Counted from the stretch's first letter, positions 9,271 to 18,318 are shown. The stretch is 51,600 bases of DNA from Campylobacterales bacterium (GCA_016938175.1 JAFGVE010000041.1:1-51600); one strand, 5' to 3'. The notes: generated from the letters alone by a model not told the origin. Program-made: numbers and translations.

Positions 9271-9528
9271 TTATGCAGCAGGTACTACAGATACTTGTTG
9301 ACGTTTTTTGTCTTTACGCTCGAAAGTAACAACGCCTTCAGTTAAAGCATAGATAGTGTGGTCTTTACCCATACCTACGTTTTTACCTGGGTGTACTTTT
9401 GTACCACGTTGACGAATAATGATGTTACCAGCTACAACAGCCTCTCCACCATATTTTTTTACACCAAGTCTTCTACCAGCTGAGTCACGATTATTCTGTG
9501 TACTACCTTGACCTTTCTTATGTGCCAT
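9271..9528 (-). CDS. rpmA: 50S ribosomal protein L27
   Basis: This large-subunit protein lies near the peptidyl transferase centre. It is 85 residues and starts [16 protein letters not shown], the form with the mature sequence directly after Met and no cleavable extension. The conserved [18 protein letters not shown] segment is intact. It follows rplU by 25 bases and is preceded by a good AGGAG site. The order rplU-rpmA-obgE is conserved across bacteria. Confidence 0.98.
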   Translation of the reverse strand: MAHKKGQGSTQNNRDSAGRRLGVKKYGGEAVVAGNIIIRQRGTKVHPGKNVGMGKDHTIYALTEGVVTFERKDKKRQQVSVVPAA

Positions 9529-9553
9529 TGTTCTTCTCCTACTTTAGTTTAGC

Positions 9554-9862
9554 TTATGCAGCTATTTTTGTGATTTTCACGCGAGTAAAATCTCTTCTAA
9601 AACCACGTTTAACTTTACTGTCTTTACGACGACGTTTTTTGAAAGTCATAACTTTTCTGTCACGTCCTTCTCTAACAACTTCAGCAGTTACTACAGCACC
9701 TTCTACAAATGGAGTACCTACTTTAAGTTCACCAGCGTTAACCGCTAGAACTTCTTTCATCTCTACAACGCTACCAGCTTCGAGTGACATTTTGTCAAGT
9801 GATAATTCATCACCTTCTGATACTCTATACTGCTTACCGCCATTTTTAATAATTGCGTACAT
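9554..9862 (-). CDS. rplU: 50S ribosomal protein L21
   Basis: This large-subunit protein contacts 23S rRNA. It is 102 residues and starts [14 protein letters not shown]. The basic C-terminal signature [18 protein letters not shown] is present. It is the first gene of the rplU-rpmA unit, with AAGGA six bases before the ATG. A TATAAT box upstream gives a plausible own promoter. Confidence 0.98.
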   Translation of the reverse strand: MYAIIKNGGKQYRVSEGDELSLDKMSLEAGSVVEMKEVLAVNAGELKVGTPFVEGAVVTAEVVREGRDRKVMTFKKRRRKDSKVKRGFRRDFTRVKITKIAA

Positions 9863-9905
9863 TTATGGTCCTTAAATAAGTATGTATTTCTACAAAAAGT
9901 CCGGA

Positions 9906-9911
9906 ATTATA
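9906..9911 (-). promoter_or_regulatory. Candidate -10 box for rplU-rpmA
   Basis: A perfect TATAAT reads on the minus strand 44 bases upstream of the rplU start, in the gap after the small membrane protein gene. The -35 region is only AT-rich. This is positional evidence only. Confidence 0.5.
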
Positions 9912-9944
9912 CCGAGATAAGCTTTAAGTTTTATTTAAATGTAA

Positions 9945-10178
9945 CTACTTTTTGAACTTAGAAAATAAAAAAAAGATTTTCGTAAAAATAAAACGCACAA
10001 AAACGAAGAAAATATAGAGAAAAAAGGTGTAAATAAAAGGATGAAAGTAGTTTTCTCTCTCTACAATTAAAGAAAACCTTTCTAAAGGAGACGAGAGCAA
10101 ATCGGGGTGCATTAATAATGCGAGAAGCAGTAAAAGAGCAAAATAGATAACAAGCTCTTTTACTAGCAACTTCATCAT
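9945..10178 (-). CDS. Small two-helix membrane protein behind the SQR-like gene
   Basis: I do not recognise a named family for this 77-residue protein. It has two hydrophobic helices (about residues 8-25, ELVIYFALLLLLALLM; and 47-66, PFIYTFFLYIFFVFVRFIFT) joined by a polar loop with several charges, and a lysine-rich C terminus. It starts three bases after the stop of the upstream flavoprotein gene and is probably co-translated with it. A membrane anchor or partner for that flavoprotein is possible but is inference. An overlapping reading frame in the same place is discarded because this one has the tight coupling. Confidence 0.6.
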   Translation of the reverse strand: MMKLLVKELVIYFALLLLLALLMHPDLLSSPLERFSLIVERENYFHPFIYTFFLYIFFVFVRFIFTKIFFLFSKFKK

Positions 10179-10181
10179 AGA

Positions 10182-11627
10182 CTACATAAGCCCTTTCATC
10201 ATTAAGTGCCAATACATTGGTTTAAGCATATAAAGGTCAAATGCCCACCAAATCCATCTTGGCTCTTCCACTGCAAGTGGAAATGAAGGTGCTGCACCTT
10301 TATAGTTGAACTCAGCTAAAATAATTTTTCCATACTGAGTTTTTAGAGGACAAACAGTATAACCATCAAATGCCTCTTTTGGTTTTTTACCTTCCATTTG
10401 TGCTAAAAGATTTGCAACCATAATTGGTGCATGGTGACGTGCAGATCCGCCAGTTTTTCCTTTAGGAACACCACAAATATCACCAATACCAAACACGTTT
10501 GCATAACGACGGTGTTGTAGAGTTTCTTTATCTACTTCAAGCCACCCTTTCGCACTTCCTTGCGCCCATGCAAGTGGAGAGTTTGCTATTGAATCAACAC
10601 CTGCCATTGGAGGTACAATATGAATAAAATCATATGGCATCTCTACCCTATCTACTTTATCAATCATTACATATTCTTCAATATCTTCGTCATACTCACC
10701 TTTTACAGTGTATTTATGTTCAAATGTTGCCACTTTATTTGCAGCATCAATAGCAACAAGATTATGACCAAACTTATTTGTAATGTTTCCATAACGAGGT
10801 TGTACATGTTCTGTTAACATTTTATCAACTGCAGGAACCGCACCAAAAAGCTTTCCTCCGCTTGTTGCAAAAGTCATCTCAGCAGTAAGCCCTGCTTCTT
10901 TAAGATAATCATCACTGAGATAAAGAATCTTTTGTGGAGCTCCACCACATTTAATAGGTGTTGCAGGTTGTGTATAGATAACTTTTGGTTTACCAGTTTT
11001 TGCAGCTTCTCTTAACTCATTGAACCAATCCCAAGTAATCGAACCACCTTCGACAGTCCCTTTTTCTGGATTGTTTAAATATACAGAAGAAATACCATCT
11101 TTACCAATCATATCTTCCGTCAGACCATCAATCCAGTCATAATGATACTGTAATCCAGTCGCTACTACTAAATAGTCATACGATACTTCTTCACCTGAAC
11201 GAAGGATAACTTTATTGTTATCTGGATCAAAAGTTTTTACTTCATCTTTTATCCATTTTACATCATCAGGAATAAAGTCTTTATTATCCTTAATAATGTC
11301 TTCGGCAACATACTCACCTGCAGCCATAAAAACCTGTCCTGGTTGATAAAGATGCTTTTCATTTGGAGCAATGATTGTAATATCTGGATTAGAAAGAGCA
11401 CTACGAAGTCTTGCCATTGCCATAATTCCACCTGCACCTGCACCGACAATAACAATTTTTCCTTGCGCATCAGATGCCTTAGCCTCTGTAAAAGTAGAAC
11501 TTCCAGTACCAGCTATAGCTGCAGCAGCGATTGGAGAAATACCCATTAACTTAAGGGCATCACGACGACTCATACCCTCTTTGTTTACAATTTCATCCAT
11601 AAAATCAATGTTTTTATTTTCACTCAT
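10182..11627 (-). CDS. Tat-exported FAD oxidoreductase, sulfide:quinone reductase-like
   Basis: It probably oxidises sulfide to sulfur or polysulfide and passes electrons to the quinone pool. The 481-residue protein has a twin-arginine signal (SRRDALKLMG, Arg21-Arg22, then an alanine-rich stretch to about 40), which implies periplasmic location. A dinucleotide fold follows (IVIVGAGAGGIMA, about 58-70). Cys227 in PIKCGGAPQKILYLS matches the first redox cysteine motif of type II SQRs, and a second cysteine in GIGDICGVPKGKTG fits the other redox cysteine. It may alternatively act like flavocytochrome c sulfide dehydrogenase, but no cytochrome gene is adjacent. A small membrane protein gene follows closely. 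Confidence 0.82.
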   Translation of the reverse strand: MSENKNIDFMDEIVNKEGMSRRDALKLMGISPIAAAAIAGTGSSTFTEAKASDAQGKIVIVGAGAGGIMAMARLRSALSNPDITIIAPNEKHLYQPGQVFMAAGEYVAEDIIKDNKDFIPDDVKWIKDEVKTFDPDNNKVILRSGEEVSYDYLVVATGLQYHYDWIDGLTEDMIGKDGISSVYLNNPEKGTVEGGSITWDWFNELREAAKTGKPKVIYTQPATPIKCGGAPQKILYLSDDYLKEAGLTAEMTFATSGGKLFGAVPAVDKMLTEHVQPRYGNITNKFGHNLVAIDAANKVATFEHKYTVKGEYDEDIEEYVMIDKVDRVEMPYDFIHIVPPMAGVDSIANSPLAWAQGSAKGWLEVDKETLQHRRYANVFGIGDICGVPKGKTGGSARHHAPIMVANLLAQMEGKKPKEAFDGYTVCPLKTQYGKIILAEFNYKGAAPSFPLAVEEPRWIWWAFDLYMLKPMYWHLMMKGLM

Positions 11628-11702
11628 TTAACCACTTCCTTCTTTCTAAAATTTATCTTAAGCTTTAAGTATACCTAATTTGACATAGAATAGACTTAAA
11701 AA

Positions 11703-12083
11703 TTACTTCACTAATGCAACAGCGTCTATTTCTACAAGAGCATTTTTAGGAAGTGTCTTAACCGCAACAGTTGAGCGTACCGGCTTATGTGTTCCAAATG
11801 CTTCTGCGTATACTTCGTTAACAACAGCAAAATCATTCATATCTGCTAAAAAGATAGTTGTTTTTACTACATTTTGTAAAGAACTACCTGAAGCTTCAAG
11901 TACAGCTTCAAGATTTTTCATTACTCTTACCGCTTGTACAACCACATCCTCTTTTAAGAGCTCATCTGAACCATCTGGAGTTAATGCTATTTGTCCCGAT
12001 GTATATACCATGCCGTTTACAACTACCGATTGTGAGTATGGTCCAATTGCTGAAGGTGCGTTTTGTGTTTGTATAAATTCCAT
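11703..12083 (-). CDS. ridA: RidA family enamine/imine deaminase
   Basis: This protein hydrolyses reactive enamine/imine intermediates such as 2-aminoacrylate formed by PLP enzymes. The 126-residue protein is family length, with N-terminal NAPSAIGPYSQSV, GMVYTSGQIALTPDG, and the C-terminal signature around RSTVAVKTLPKNALVEIDAVA. That signature contains the conserved arginine and glutamate of the trimer-interface active site. It lies between the SQR-like gene and a thioredoxin-like gene on the same strand. Confidence 0.95.
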   Translation of the reverse strand: MEFIQTQNAPSAIGPYSQSVVVNGMVYTSGQIALTPDGSDELLKEDVVVQAVRVMKNLEAVLEASGSSLQNVVKTTIFLADMNDFAVVNEVYAEAFGTHKPVRSTVAVKTLPKNALVEIDAVALVK

Positions 12084-12101
12084 TTTTTACCTTTATATAA
12101 T

Positions 12102-12503
12102 TTATTTATCTGCTTTTGTATCGTCTTGTGCGTTATCCATAAATGATTCAAAACACTCGACTCCACGATGTCCTAAAGAACTATAGAGAATATCCCCCTT
12201 AGCATTTGTAAAGTAGTGTCTAGGTACAGGTGATGTTTCAAACTCTTTTGGAATACTGTCTTTATCACGAGAAAGGTGTACAACCTCAAACTCCTTATAA
12301 AGACGTTTTAAAATTTTTTCATCTTGTAATGTTGTAGATTCAAACTTTCTACACCACTTACAACTCTCAGATGTTATGAGCGTATAAATAAGTTTCTTAC
12401 TTTTGAGTGCTTTCTCTTGAGCAGTTTTATAGTCATGTGACCATCCTAAATCATTTCCAAAAAGAAAACCAAAAGAAAGCAAAAGTGCGAAAAGAGTCTT
12501 CAT
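12102..12503 (-). CDS. Periplasmic thioredoxin-fold protein
   Basis: The 133-residue protein has a cleavable signal peptide (MKTLFALLLSFGFLFG, about 1-17), then a thioredoxin-like fold with the redox motif CKWC in SESCKWCRKFEST, near residue 50. A cis-proline region (TSPVPRHYF) is visible. It resembles single-domain thioredoxin_7 or SoxW-type periplasmic proteins that act as thiol reductants or small chaperones. It starts close behind the dapE stop. The substrate is unknown. Nearness to the SQR-like gene hints at sulfur chemistry, but this is weak. Confidence 0.8.
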   Translation of the reverse strand: MKTLFALLLSFGFLFGNDLGWSHDYKTAQEKALKSKKLIYTLITSESCKWCRKFESTTLQDEKILKRLYKEFEVVHLSRDKDSIPKEFETSPVPRHYFTNAKGDILYSSLGHRGVECFESFMDNAQDDTKADK

Positions 12504-12504
12504 T

Positions 12505-13605
12505 TTATCTCCAGTTTGCTATCAAATATTTAAAAACTCTACAAAGGTCTTCTACCTCTTTACGAGTCGTTCTTTCATTGACAGAGTGTATTGTGTCATT
12601 TCTAACACCCAATTCTATCACATCTATTCCCATAGGTGCTATAAAACGGGCATCGCTTGTTCCACCTGCAGTTGAATGTTTTGTCTGAATTCCTGTGACA
12701 CTCTTAATAGCTGCATCTATATTTTTAACAAGTTTCGTATCTGTGTTTGTACGAAACGGATAAGACCCCTGTGTTAAACGTAGGTCATAATCTAAACCTT
12801 CAAAATGTTTTGCAACAAAAAGCTTTATCTCATTTTGTGTAGTCTTTGTGTTATTTCTGACATTAAACATCATCTGTAACTCATTAGGCGTTACGTTTGT
12901 TACCTGCATACCTGAACGGATATCTGTAACAACAAATTTACTTGGAGCAAAGAACTCATCTCCCTCATCTAAATCCACACCTGCCATCTCTCCTAAAAAC
13001 TGAGAAATTTTATGGATAGGATTTATTGCTTTTTCTGGGTATGCCGCGTGACCTTGTTTACCTTTTAATGTAATATAACCATTAATTGAACCACGTCTGC
13101 CAACTTTTATAGCATCACCAAAAACCTCTTCACATGTTGGCTCTGCAACAACAACAGCATCAGGAAGCATGTCATTATTTTCTAAAAACTCTAAAAGTTT
13201 AATAGTTCCATTTATACCTTCTCCCTCTTCATCAGAAGTTAAAAGAAGTGAAAGGGTTCCGGCAAACTCTGCTGTCTCTTTTACCGCTTGTGTAAATGCA
13301 GCTAAGCCACTCTTCATGTCTTGAGCACCCCGTCCATAGATATAACCATCTATTTCAACTGCTTCATAAGGATTTGTATTCCACCCTTTTGAACCTGCGG
13401 GCACAACATCAACATGACCTGCAAAACAGAGATGTTCACCCTCGCCAAACTTTTTATATATAAAAAGATTTTTGACATCTTCCACATCAACACGAATCGC
13501 TTTAAAACCTTCAAGGTACTCTTCTATAAAGTCTAAAAGACCTCCATCATCCGGAGTCTCACTCTTTGCGTTTATAAAATATTTAAATAGTTCTATAACA
13601 TCCAT
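12505..13605 (-). CDS. dapE: Succinyl-diaminopimelate desuccinylase
   Basis: This is an M20 zinc amidohydrolase making LL-diaminopimelate for lysine and peptidoglycan. The 366 residues match the family. Metal and catalytic motifs are GHVDVVPAG (about residues 63-71), YGRGAQDMKSG (about 88-98), the general base in TSDEEGEGING, and a C-terminal HSTAGGTSDARFI. It follows the small lipoprotein gene by three bases and ends against the thioredoxin-like gene. Confidence 0.96.
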   Translation of the reverse strand: MDVIELFKYFINAKSETPDDGGLLDFIEEYLEGFKAIRVDVEDVKNLFIYKKFGEGEHLCFAGHVDVVPAGSKGWNTNPYEAVEIDGYIYGRGAQDMKSGLAAFTQAVKETAEFAGTLSLLLTSDEEGEGINGTIKLLEFLENNDMLPDAVVVAEPTCEEVFGDAIKVGRRGSINGYITLKGKQGHAAYPEKAINPIHKISQFLGEMAGVDLDEGDEFFAPSKFVVTDIRSGMQVTNVTPNELQMMFNVRNNTKTTQNEIKLFVAKHFEGLDYDLRLTQGSYPFRTNTDTKLVKNIDAAIKSVTGIQTKHSTAGGTSDARFIAPMGIDVIELGVRNDTIHSVNERTTRKEVEDLCRVFKYLIANWR

Positions 13606-13608
13606 AGA

Positions 13609-13953
13609 TTATTTTCCAGGGTTTTCATAAAAAACATATGGTGTTGAGTAGTTACTTACTTCAAAGTAGAGCTTTTTTTCGCCTTCATCAACTTTATAAT
13701 TTTGATTAAGATCTAGGTAGCCATAGCCATAACGATAATCTCTAGGTGTTGCACCATCAGTTTCAACTGCAGTTGAGAGCTTATCTACTTTAATAAAACG
13801 TTGAACTAACTTCTCACCCATATATATATCTAAAACACCATCTGTACCTGTCCAATTTTGTAAAGAACGACCTATTTTGTTTTGGCTCTCTTGTGTACAT
13901 CCCCCAAGTCCAAATAGTAAGGCAATTAAAATCACAGCTGTTATTTTCTTCAT
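13609..13953 (-). CDS. Small lipoprotein, unknown function
   Basis: This 114-residue protein has a lipoprotein signal with lipobox LGGC (Cys19 as the predicted acylated residue). The mature part is rich in Tyr and Asp and contains DGATPRDYRYGYGYLDLN, which may form a small beta structure. I do not recognise the family. It lies directly between trpC and dapE (one and three bases apart), so it belongs to that transcription unit. Confidence 0.8.
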   Translation of the reverse strand: MKKITAVILIALLFGLGGCTQESQNKIGRSLQNWTGTDGVLDIYMGEKLVQRFIKVDKLSTAVETDGATPRDYRYGYGYLDLNQNYKVDEGEKKLYFEVSNYSTPYVFYENPGK

Positions 13954-14745
13954 TTAGTTCGCTCCATGTTTTAATAAACGTAGCGCTGCTTCTTCATCAT
14001 CCGTACGCATTAAAGACTCTCCAACCAAGAAAGCATCAACACCTGCTTTACTTAAATCTTCAAGTTGGCCATGCTCATAAATTCCACTCTCTGCAACAAT
14101 TATTTTTCCATTTGGAATAAGAGGAATAAGCTCATATGAAAGATTCATATTCATCTCAAATGTTTGCAGGTTTCTATGATTAATTCCAATTATATCACTG
14201 CCTGCATATATCGCTTTTACCAAGTCAGCCTTATCATGTACTTCAACAAGTGCTTCCATTCCTAAATGTCTTGTGTATGCTAAAAGCTCTTTAAGATCTT
14301 TTTTAGAGAGAGCTGCCGCAATTAAAAGTACAAAGTCTGCTCCATGAACCATTGCTTCTAAAATTTGATACTTTGAAACAATAAAATCTTTTCTTAAAAG
14401 AGGAATCCCAACATAACGGCGTATTCCACCTAAATAATCCAGAGAACCCTGAAAAAAATGTGGTTCTGTAAGTACAGAAATAGCACTGGCTCCTCCACGT
14501 TCATACGCTTGTGCAATAGCAAGTGGATCAAAATCTTCTCTTATAACACCTTTTGAGGGAGAAGCTTTTTTTACTTCGCTTATTATGCGATAAGGGTCTT
14601 CCTCTGTCGCTTTCAAGTACGGAATTACATCACGTGGAACACGAGCATTAAAGGCTAAGGAGCGACCCAACCAATCCATACTGTACTCTTTTTCACGCTT
14701 CTCTAAGTCCTCTTTTGTTTTTTTAATTATGTCGTCTAGTATCAT
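13954..14745 (-). CDS. trpC: Indole-3-glycerol phosphate synthase
   Basis: This enzyme catalyses a ring-closure step of tryptophan synthesis. The 263-residue TIM barrel is a monofunctional TrpC, not fused to TrpF. Active-site motifs are all visible: [41 protein letters not shown] and FLVGESLMR. No other trp gene lies nearby, so the pathway genes are scattered. Confidence 0.97.
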   Translation of the reverse strand: MILDDIIKKTKEDLEKREKEYSMDWLGRSLAFNARVPRDVIPYLKATEEDPYRIISEVKKASPSKGVIREDFDPLAIAQAYERGGASAISVLTEPHFFQGSLDYLGGIRRYVGIPLLRKDFIVSKYQILEAMVHGADFVLLIAAALSKKDLKELLAYTRHLGMEALVEVHDKADLVKAIYAGSDIIGINHRNLQTFEMNMNLSYELIPLIPNGKIIVAESGIYEHGQLEDLSKAGVDAFLVGESLMRTDDEEAALRLLKHGAN

Positions 14746-14763
14746 CTATTTCTTTTACCTTTT

Positions 14764-16029
14764 TTAATTTTTTAAACATCTTTGAATTGCATTATCGTGT
14801 TCAACAACTTCACTATTGTCTCCACCTTCAAGTTTACGTACTTTAGCGATTATTTTTGCTGCCTTATCACATTCACCTAATTTATAATATCCCCATGCTA
14901 AAGAGTCCAAGTAGTATGCAGATTCAGGTTCTGTCTCTAACACCTTTTTAATATATTGTATCCCTTTTGAGACATCAAGGTTATGATCGATTAGTAAATA
15001 GCCTAAATAGTTTAAATATATAGGACTCTTATCTACAACAACTACACGTTCTAGTTTATTTACTACATTCTCCAAAAGAAACGGTTCAGCTTTTTTATCT
15101 GCTGCTTCATATTCATAAATGGCACTTTGTGCCAAATACTCTACATCTGCACTTTTCTCATAAAGTTTTTGCGCCAAAGGATACGCTTTTTTATAGTTTT
15201 TCGCAGAACTATAAAGCTGTAGTAAAAGGGCATCATCACTTCCTGAAACTTCTAAAAAATCTATAAGGCGTATATAGTCACGTTTATATGTATAAATTTG
15301 AATAATTTTTTCAGCAATATCATCATTTTTTTCAAGAGCATAAAGTCTTTTATACGTTGAGAGTAAACCTTCAATATTATTTTGGTCACTATAAAAACCA
15401 AGTAGTCTTGAAGCTATAAGTTTCGAACATCCATGAACTCTTGTATGTGTTTCCAAATATGCAATTGCATCTTTTTGTCTGTTCAAATTAACATAGAGTA
15501 TTATGGAGATTTTATCGAGAATTTTTTCATTATACTCTTTAGCATATGCACTATCAAGATAGCGTAGTGCCAAATCATACTTTTGAGCTTTTATTAAAAC
15601 TTCGCCTACAAGAAGATAATCATCAGCCAAATTTGTCTTTTTTGCTAACAGAGTTCCAAAATTCTGAGCATCTTCGAGCTTTTCCATCTCTATAAGTGCA
15701 TAAACTTTATAACGCAACAAATTTACATCATCTGGAAACTCTTGGATATATGCATCTGCTCTATTCAAAAGTTTTTGTGCATCTTTTGCAACCAAATCAT
15801 TCTCTAAAGAACGATAGAGGTACTCCCGTTTTGCAGACTTTTTATAAAGGGTTTCAAAAATTGAAGATGCTGCTCTATTATCACGTAACTCTTCAGCTCG
15901 AAGTGCAAGGACTATATATCTGTCTTCCCCTTCAAACACCTTCTCATTGGCATGCACTACTTCTGAATTTGGTCTAGCACAAGATATAAGTAAAATAGCA
16001 AGTAACAGTAGTAAAAAAGCTTTATACAT
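14764..16029 (-). CDS. TPR-repeat lipoprotein
   Basis: The 421-residue protein has an N-terminal lipoprotein signal ending LLISC (Cys17). It then has a long run of helical pairs typical of tetratricopeptide repeats, for example ALRYLDSAYAKEY, AYPLAQKLYEKSAD and a C-terminal YLDSLAWGYYKLGECDKAAKII. TPR arrays serve as protein-interaction scaffolds, and an envelope assembly role is plausible but not shown. Its start overlaps the end of the cysteine-cluster gene by eight bases. Confidence 0.85.
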   Translation of the reverse strand: MYKAFLLLLLAILLISCARPNSEVVHANEKVFEGEDRYIVLALRAEELRDNRAASSIFETLYKKSAKREYLYRSLENDLVAKDAQKLLNRADAYIQEFPDDVNLLRYKVYALIEMEKLEDAQNFGTLLAKKTNLADDYLLVGEVLIKAQKYDLALRYLDSAYAKEYNEKILDKISIILYVNLNRQKDAIAYLETHTRVHGCSKLIASRLLGFYSDQNNIEGLLSTYKRLYALEKNDDIAEKIIQIYTYKRDYIRLIDFLEVSGSDDALLLQLYSSAKNYKKAYPLAQKLYEKSADVEYLAQSAIYEYEAADKKAEPFLLENVVNKLERVVVVDKSPIYLNYLGYLLIDHNLDVSKGIQYIKKVLETEPESAYYLDSLAWGYYKLGECDKAAKIIAKVRKLEGGDNSEVVEHDNAIQRCLKN

Positions 16030-16402
16030 CTACTATCCCTGGACACTCATCTTTAAGCTCATCAACATTGGTTTTAAAATAGTCCCAAAATGGGAATGTA
16101 ATACACTGTGACGGACGTGCCTCATAAATCGTACAGCCATTACTCTCTCGATCGTAAAAAACACACTCATAAGAGCCTTTATATTCTCTCTCTTTTAAAG
16201 AGTACTTATAACCTTTCTTGAAGAGATATTTTACTCCAAAATCATTAACACTCATTTCAAGCAGTTGTGCAATACGCTCAATTTCAGCAACAGAAACATA
16301 AATATAACCACTCTCACCAGTACAACATCGTCCTTCACATGAGGCACAGGCACTCGGTTTAAATGCATAAGGGTAACCCTCTTTTGTAATTAAATTTGAC
16401 AT
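16022..16402 (-). CDS. YkgJ family cysteine cluster protein
   Basis: This 126-residue cytoplasmic protein has the family's cysteine pattern: ACASCEGRCCTG near residues 17-28, then YECVFYD, GCTIYEARPSQC and a late DECPG. The cysteines probably bind an Fe-S cluster or zinc. The biochemical role of the family is unclear. It overlaps both neighbours, the TPR lipoprotein gene and the methyltransferase gene, suggesting one operon. Confidence 0.88.
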   Translation of the reverse strand: MSNLITKEGYPYAFKPSACASCEGRCCTGESGYIYVSVAEIERIAQLLEMSVNDFGVKYLFKKGYKYSLKEREYKGSYECVFYDRESNGCTIYEARPSQCITFPFWDYFKTNVDELKDECPGIVDV

Positions 16403-17085
16403 TTTATACTCTGTGTTTTTGCTTTTGCATATATCTCTAAAACCTCTTGCGACTGTTCTTGCCCATCAAAACTGATAAGTGGTGGCAAAACCTGCATCTG
16501 TGCACGTGAACCATTACGGGCATGTACCATAACCAAAGAAGCAACTCTATCTTTTTTTGGATGAACAAATTGAACATCGACAACACGCATTTTTACTTTT
16601 GCTAAGGCTATACATACATCTGCGAACTGTATAGCATCATAGCAAAAAACAAAATGTGAATGTGGATTGAGACACTGTGAAACTTTTTTAAAAAAGGGTT
16701 CTAAAGGAAGATTTACATTATAACGTGCATGAAAAAGCATCTCATCTTTACTCTTTTGAACTCCCTCAGGATAAAAAGGAGGATTTGAGACTATATAATC
16801 ATACTTCTCTTTGCATTCAAACTCTAAAAAATCACAGGCATGCAATGTGTAGTCAATATTGTTTGCTAACGCATTTTTTCGTGCATACTCAACGAAATGA
16901 GGCTGTTTTTCAACTGCCTCTAGATGCACTTTTTCATTATCTCTTGCAACTAAAAGTCCAACTACTCCACAACCTGCACCAACATCCAGAACTCTTCCTT
17001 TTGGTGTAAAACGATTAATAAAGTCATACAAAAAAATAGAGTCACTGTTGTAGCAATAACCTGACTCTGGTTGATAAAGTAGCAT
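16390..17085 (-). CDS. trmN: tRNA1(Val) (adenine-N6)-methyltransferase-like protein
   Basis: This SAM-dependent methyltransferase of the TrmN6/YfiC type has 231 residues. The N terminus YQPESGYCYNSDSIFLYDF resembles the family's substrate-side motif. Motif I is VLDVGAGCGVVGLLVA (about 36-51), and the catalytic NPPF motif appears as YIVSNPPFYPEG. NPPF marks N6-adenine or glutamine methylation of exocyclic nitrogen; adenine 37 of tRNA-Val is the likely target by family. It is the first gene of the minus-strand unit and diverges from kdsB. Confidence 0.88.
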   Translation of the reverse strand: MLLYQPESGYCYNSDSIFLYDFINRFTPKGRVLDVGAGCGVVGLLVARDNEKVHLEAVEKQPHFVEYARKNALANNIDYTLHACDFLEFECKEKYDYIVSNPPFYPEGVQKSKDEMLFHARYNVNLPLEPFFKKVSQCLNPHSHFVFCYDAIQFADVCIALAKVKMRVVDVQFVHPKKDRVASLVMVHARNGSRAQMQVLPPLISFDGQEQSQEVLEIYAKAKTQSIKCQI

Positions 17086-17100
17086 TTATCGCCTTTTAGA

Positions 17101-17118
17101 TATAATTTCACAATTATA
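17101..17118. promoter_or_regulatory. Back-to-back -10 boxes for trmN and kdsB
   Basis: The 51-base gap between divergent genes holds TATAAT on the plus strand (17101-17106, facing kdsB) and TATAAT on the minus strand (17118..17113, facing the methyltransferase). The pair forms a near-palindrome, so the two promoters must share DNA and may compete for polymerase. Confidence 0.5.
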
Positions 17119-17136
17119 ACTTAAAGGGTTTAAAAT

Positions 17137-17853
17137 ATGATTATTATTCCTGCTCGTTTAGCTTCAACACGTTTTCCTCAAAAAGTTTTAGCCGATATTG
17201 GCGGTATTCCTATGGTTGTCCGAACTGCACAAAGAGTTGCACATCTTGACAGAGTTGTTGTTGCAGCAGATGATGAAAAAATCATTCAAATCTGTAAAGA
17301 GTATGGTGTTGAAGCGATGCTTACATCAACAACTCATAAAAGCGGAACAGACAGAATACATGAATGTGCAACAATCCTAGAACTTGAAGAGAATGAAATT
17401 ATCATAAACGTACAAGCAGATGAACCATTTATTGAGCCTGATGTTGTAGAGTCACTTATGAGCAAGCTTCAAGAGCTTCAAATGCAAAATGCCCCATTTA
17501 TTATGGGAAGTTGCTATAACGCAATTAATTCAGAATCTGCACAAGACCCTAATCTCGTAAAAGTTGTGCTTGACAGTAATGGAAATGCAATTTACTTTTC
17601 ACGAGCGTGTATACCTTACAATCAAGGTGGTGGCGCAAAGTATTTTGGACATATAGGAATTTACGGTTTTAGTAAAAAAAGTCTTAAAGAGTTCTGTTCA
17701 TTAAGTGATGCACCTATAGAAGATATAGAGAAACTTGAACAGCTTCGTGCAATTTACCACGGTAAAAAAATAGCAATGGTCAAAGTAGCAAGTACAGGTT
17801 TCGGAATTGATACTAAAGAAGATTTACAAAGAGCTATAGAAATTTTTTTATAG
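17137..17853 (+). CDS. kdsB: 3-deoxy-manno-octulosonate cytidylyltransferase
   Basis: This enzyme makes CMP-Kdo for lipopolysaccharide inner core synthesis, a Gram-negative marker. The 238 residues are normal. Motifs are IIPARLASTRFPQKVLADI at the N terminus, VVVAADDEKI, NVQADEPFI (metal binding) and the C-terminal GFGIDTKEDLQRA. An AAAGGG ribosome-binding site precedes the ATG. The gene ends at a hairpin terminator shared with rpsO. Confidence 0.97.
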   Translation: MIIIPARLASTRFPQKVLADIGGIPMVVRTAQRVAHLDRVVVAADDEKIIQICKEYGVEAMLTSTTHKSGTDRIHECATILELEENEIIINVQADEPFIEPDVVESLMSKLQELQMQNAPFIMGSCYNAINSESAQDPNLVKVVLDSNGNAIYFSRACIPYNQGGGAKYFGHIGIYGFSKKSLKEFCSLSDAPIEDIEKLEQLRAIYHGKKIAMVKVASTGFGIDTKEDLQRAIEIFL

Positions 17854-17859
17854 AAGAAG

Positions 17860-17885
17860 AAAAAGCTCCATAAAGGAGCTTTTTT
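17860..17885. terminator. Bidirectional terminator between kdsB and rpsO
   Basis: A stem of AAAAAGCTCC (17860-17869) and GGAGCTTTTT (17875 onward) with an ATAAA loop lies seven bases past the kdsB stop. It is A-flanked on one side and T-flanked on the other, so it works as an intrinsic terminator for both convergent genes. Confidence 0.9.
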
Positions 17886-17898
17886 GAGGTGGTTGAAA

Positions 17899-18174
17899 TT
17901 AGATGTTGTCGCGAATCTGTAAAGATGCGATAAGTTCAGCGTAACCATCTTTGTTAGTACGTTTATAGTACTTCATAAGACGACGACGTTTACCAACTAA
18001 TTTTAGTAGTCCAAGACGTGATGCATGGTCTTTTTTGAACACTTTTAAGTGTTCTGTTAACTCTGCAATTCTAGTTGTTAAAAGTGCAATTTGTACTGCA
18101 CTAGAACCAGTATCATTTTCGTTGCTTCCGTATTTTGCAACTATTTCTTGTTTTTTAGCCGAATCCAAAGCCAT
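17899..18174 (-). CDS. rpsO: 30S ribosomal protein S15
   Basis: This primary-binding protein of the small subunit has 91 residues from the ATG at 18174 ([16 protein letters not shown]). An AGGAGG site lies six bases before it. A longer in-frame reading upstream is rejected because it is not family-like and has no ribosome-binding site. The conserved signature ITELTEHLK-like segment and the [21 protein letters not shown]-terminal region are intact. It is convergent with kdsB and divergent from the Rrf2 regulator. Confidence 0.97.
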   Translation of the reverse strand: MALDSAKKQEIVAKYGSNENDTGSSAVQIALLTTRIAELTEHLKVFKKDHASRLGLLKLVGKRRRLMKYYKRTNKDGYAELIASLQIRDNI

Positions 18175-18238
18175 AATAGCCTCCTGAAAGGTATAGTAAT
18201 CTAACGATACATGCAAATGCAGATAAAGTTGAAGCGGG

Positions 18239-18244
18239 ATTATA
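18239..18244 (-). promoter_or_regulatory. Candidate -10 box for rpsO
   Basis: A perfect TATAAT reads on the minus strand 65 bases before the rpsO start. The resulting leader of about 57 bases is long enough for S15 feedback on its own mRNA, as known in other bacteria. I could not establish a specific fold here. Confidence 0.5.
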
Positions 18245-18318
18245 CCAGATTTTTTCTTTATATTTATTGAGACTATTTTTTTACTCACTATTTGAAGAGT
18301 AACTTCGATTTTTTTCGA

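Noticed and set aside
9958..10212. Overlapping frame at the 3' end of the SQR-like gene
   Set aside because: It covers the same DNA as the two-helix protein but starts inside the flavoprotein gene, and only the other frame has a start placed right after the flavoprotein stop.
18175..18288. N-terminal extension of rpsO
   Set aside because: S15 proteins begin at the MALDS-type start, the AGGAGG site lies just before the ATG at 18174, and the extension runs through the likely promoter.
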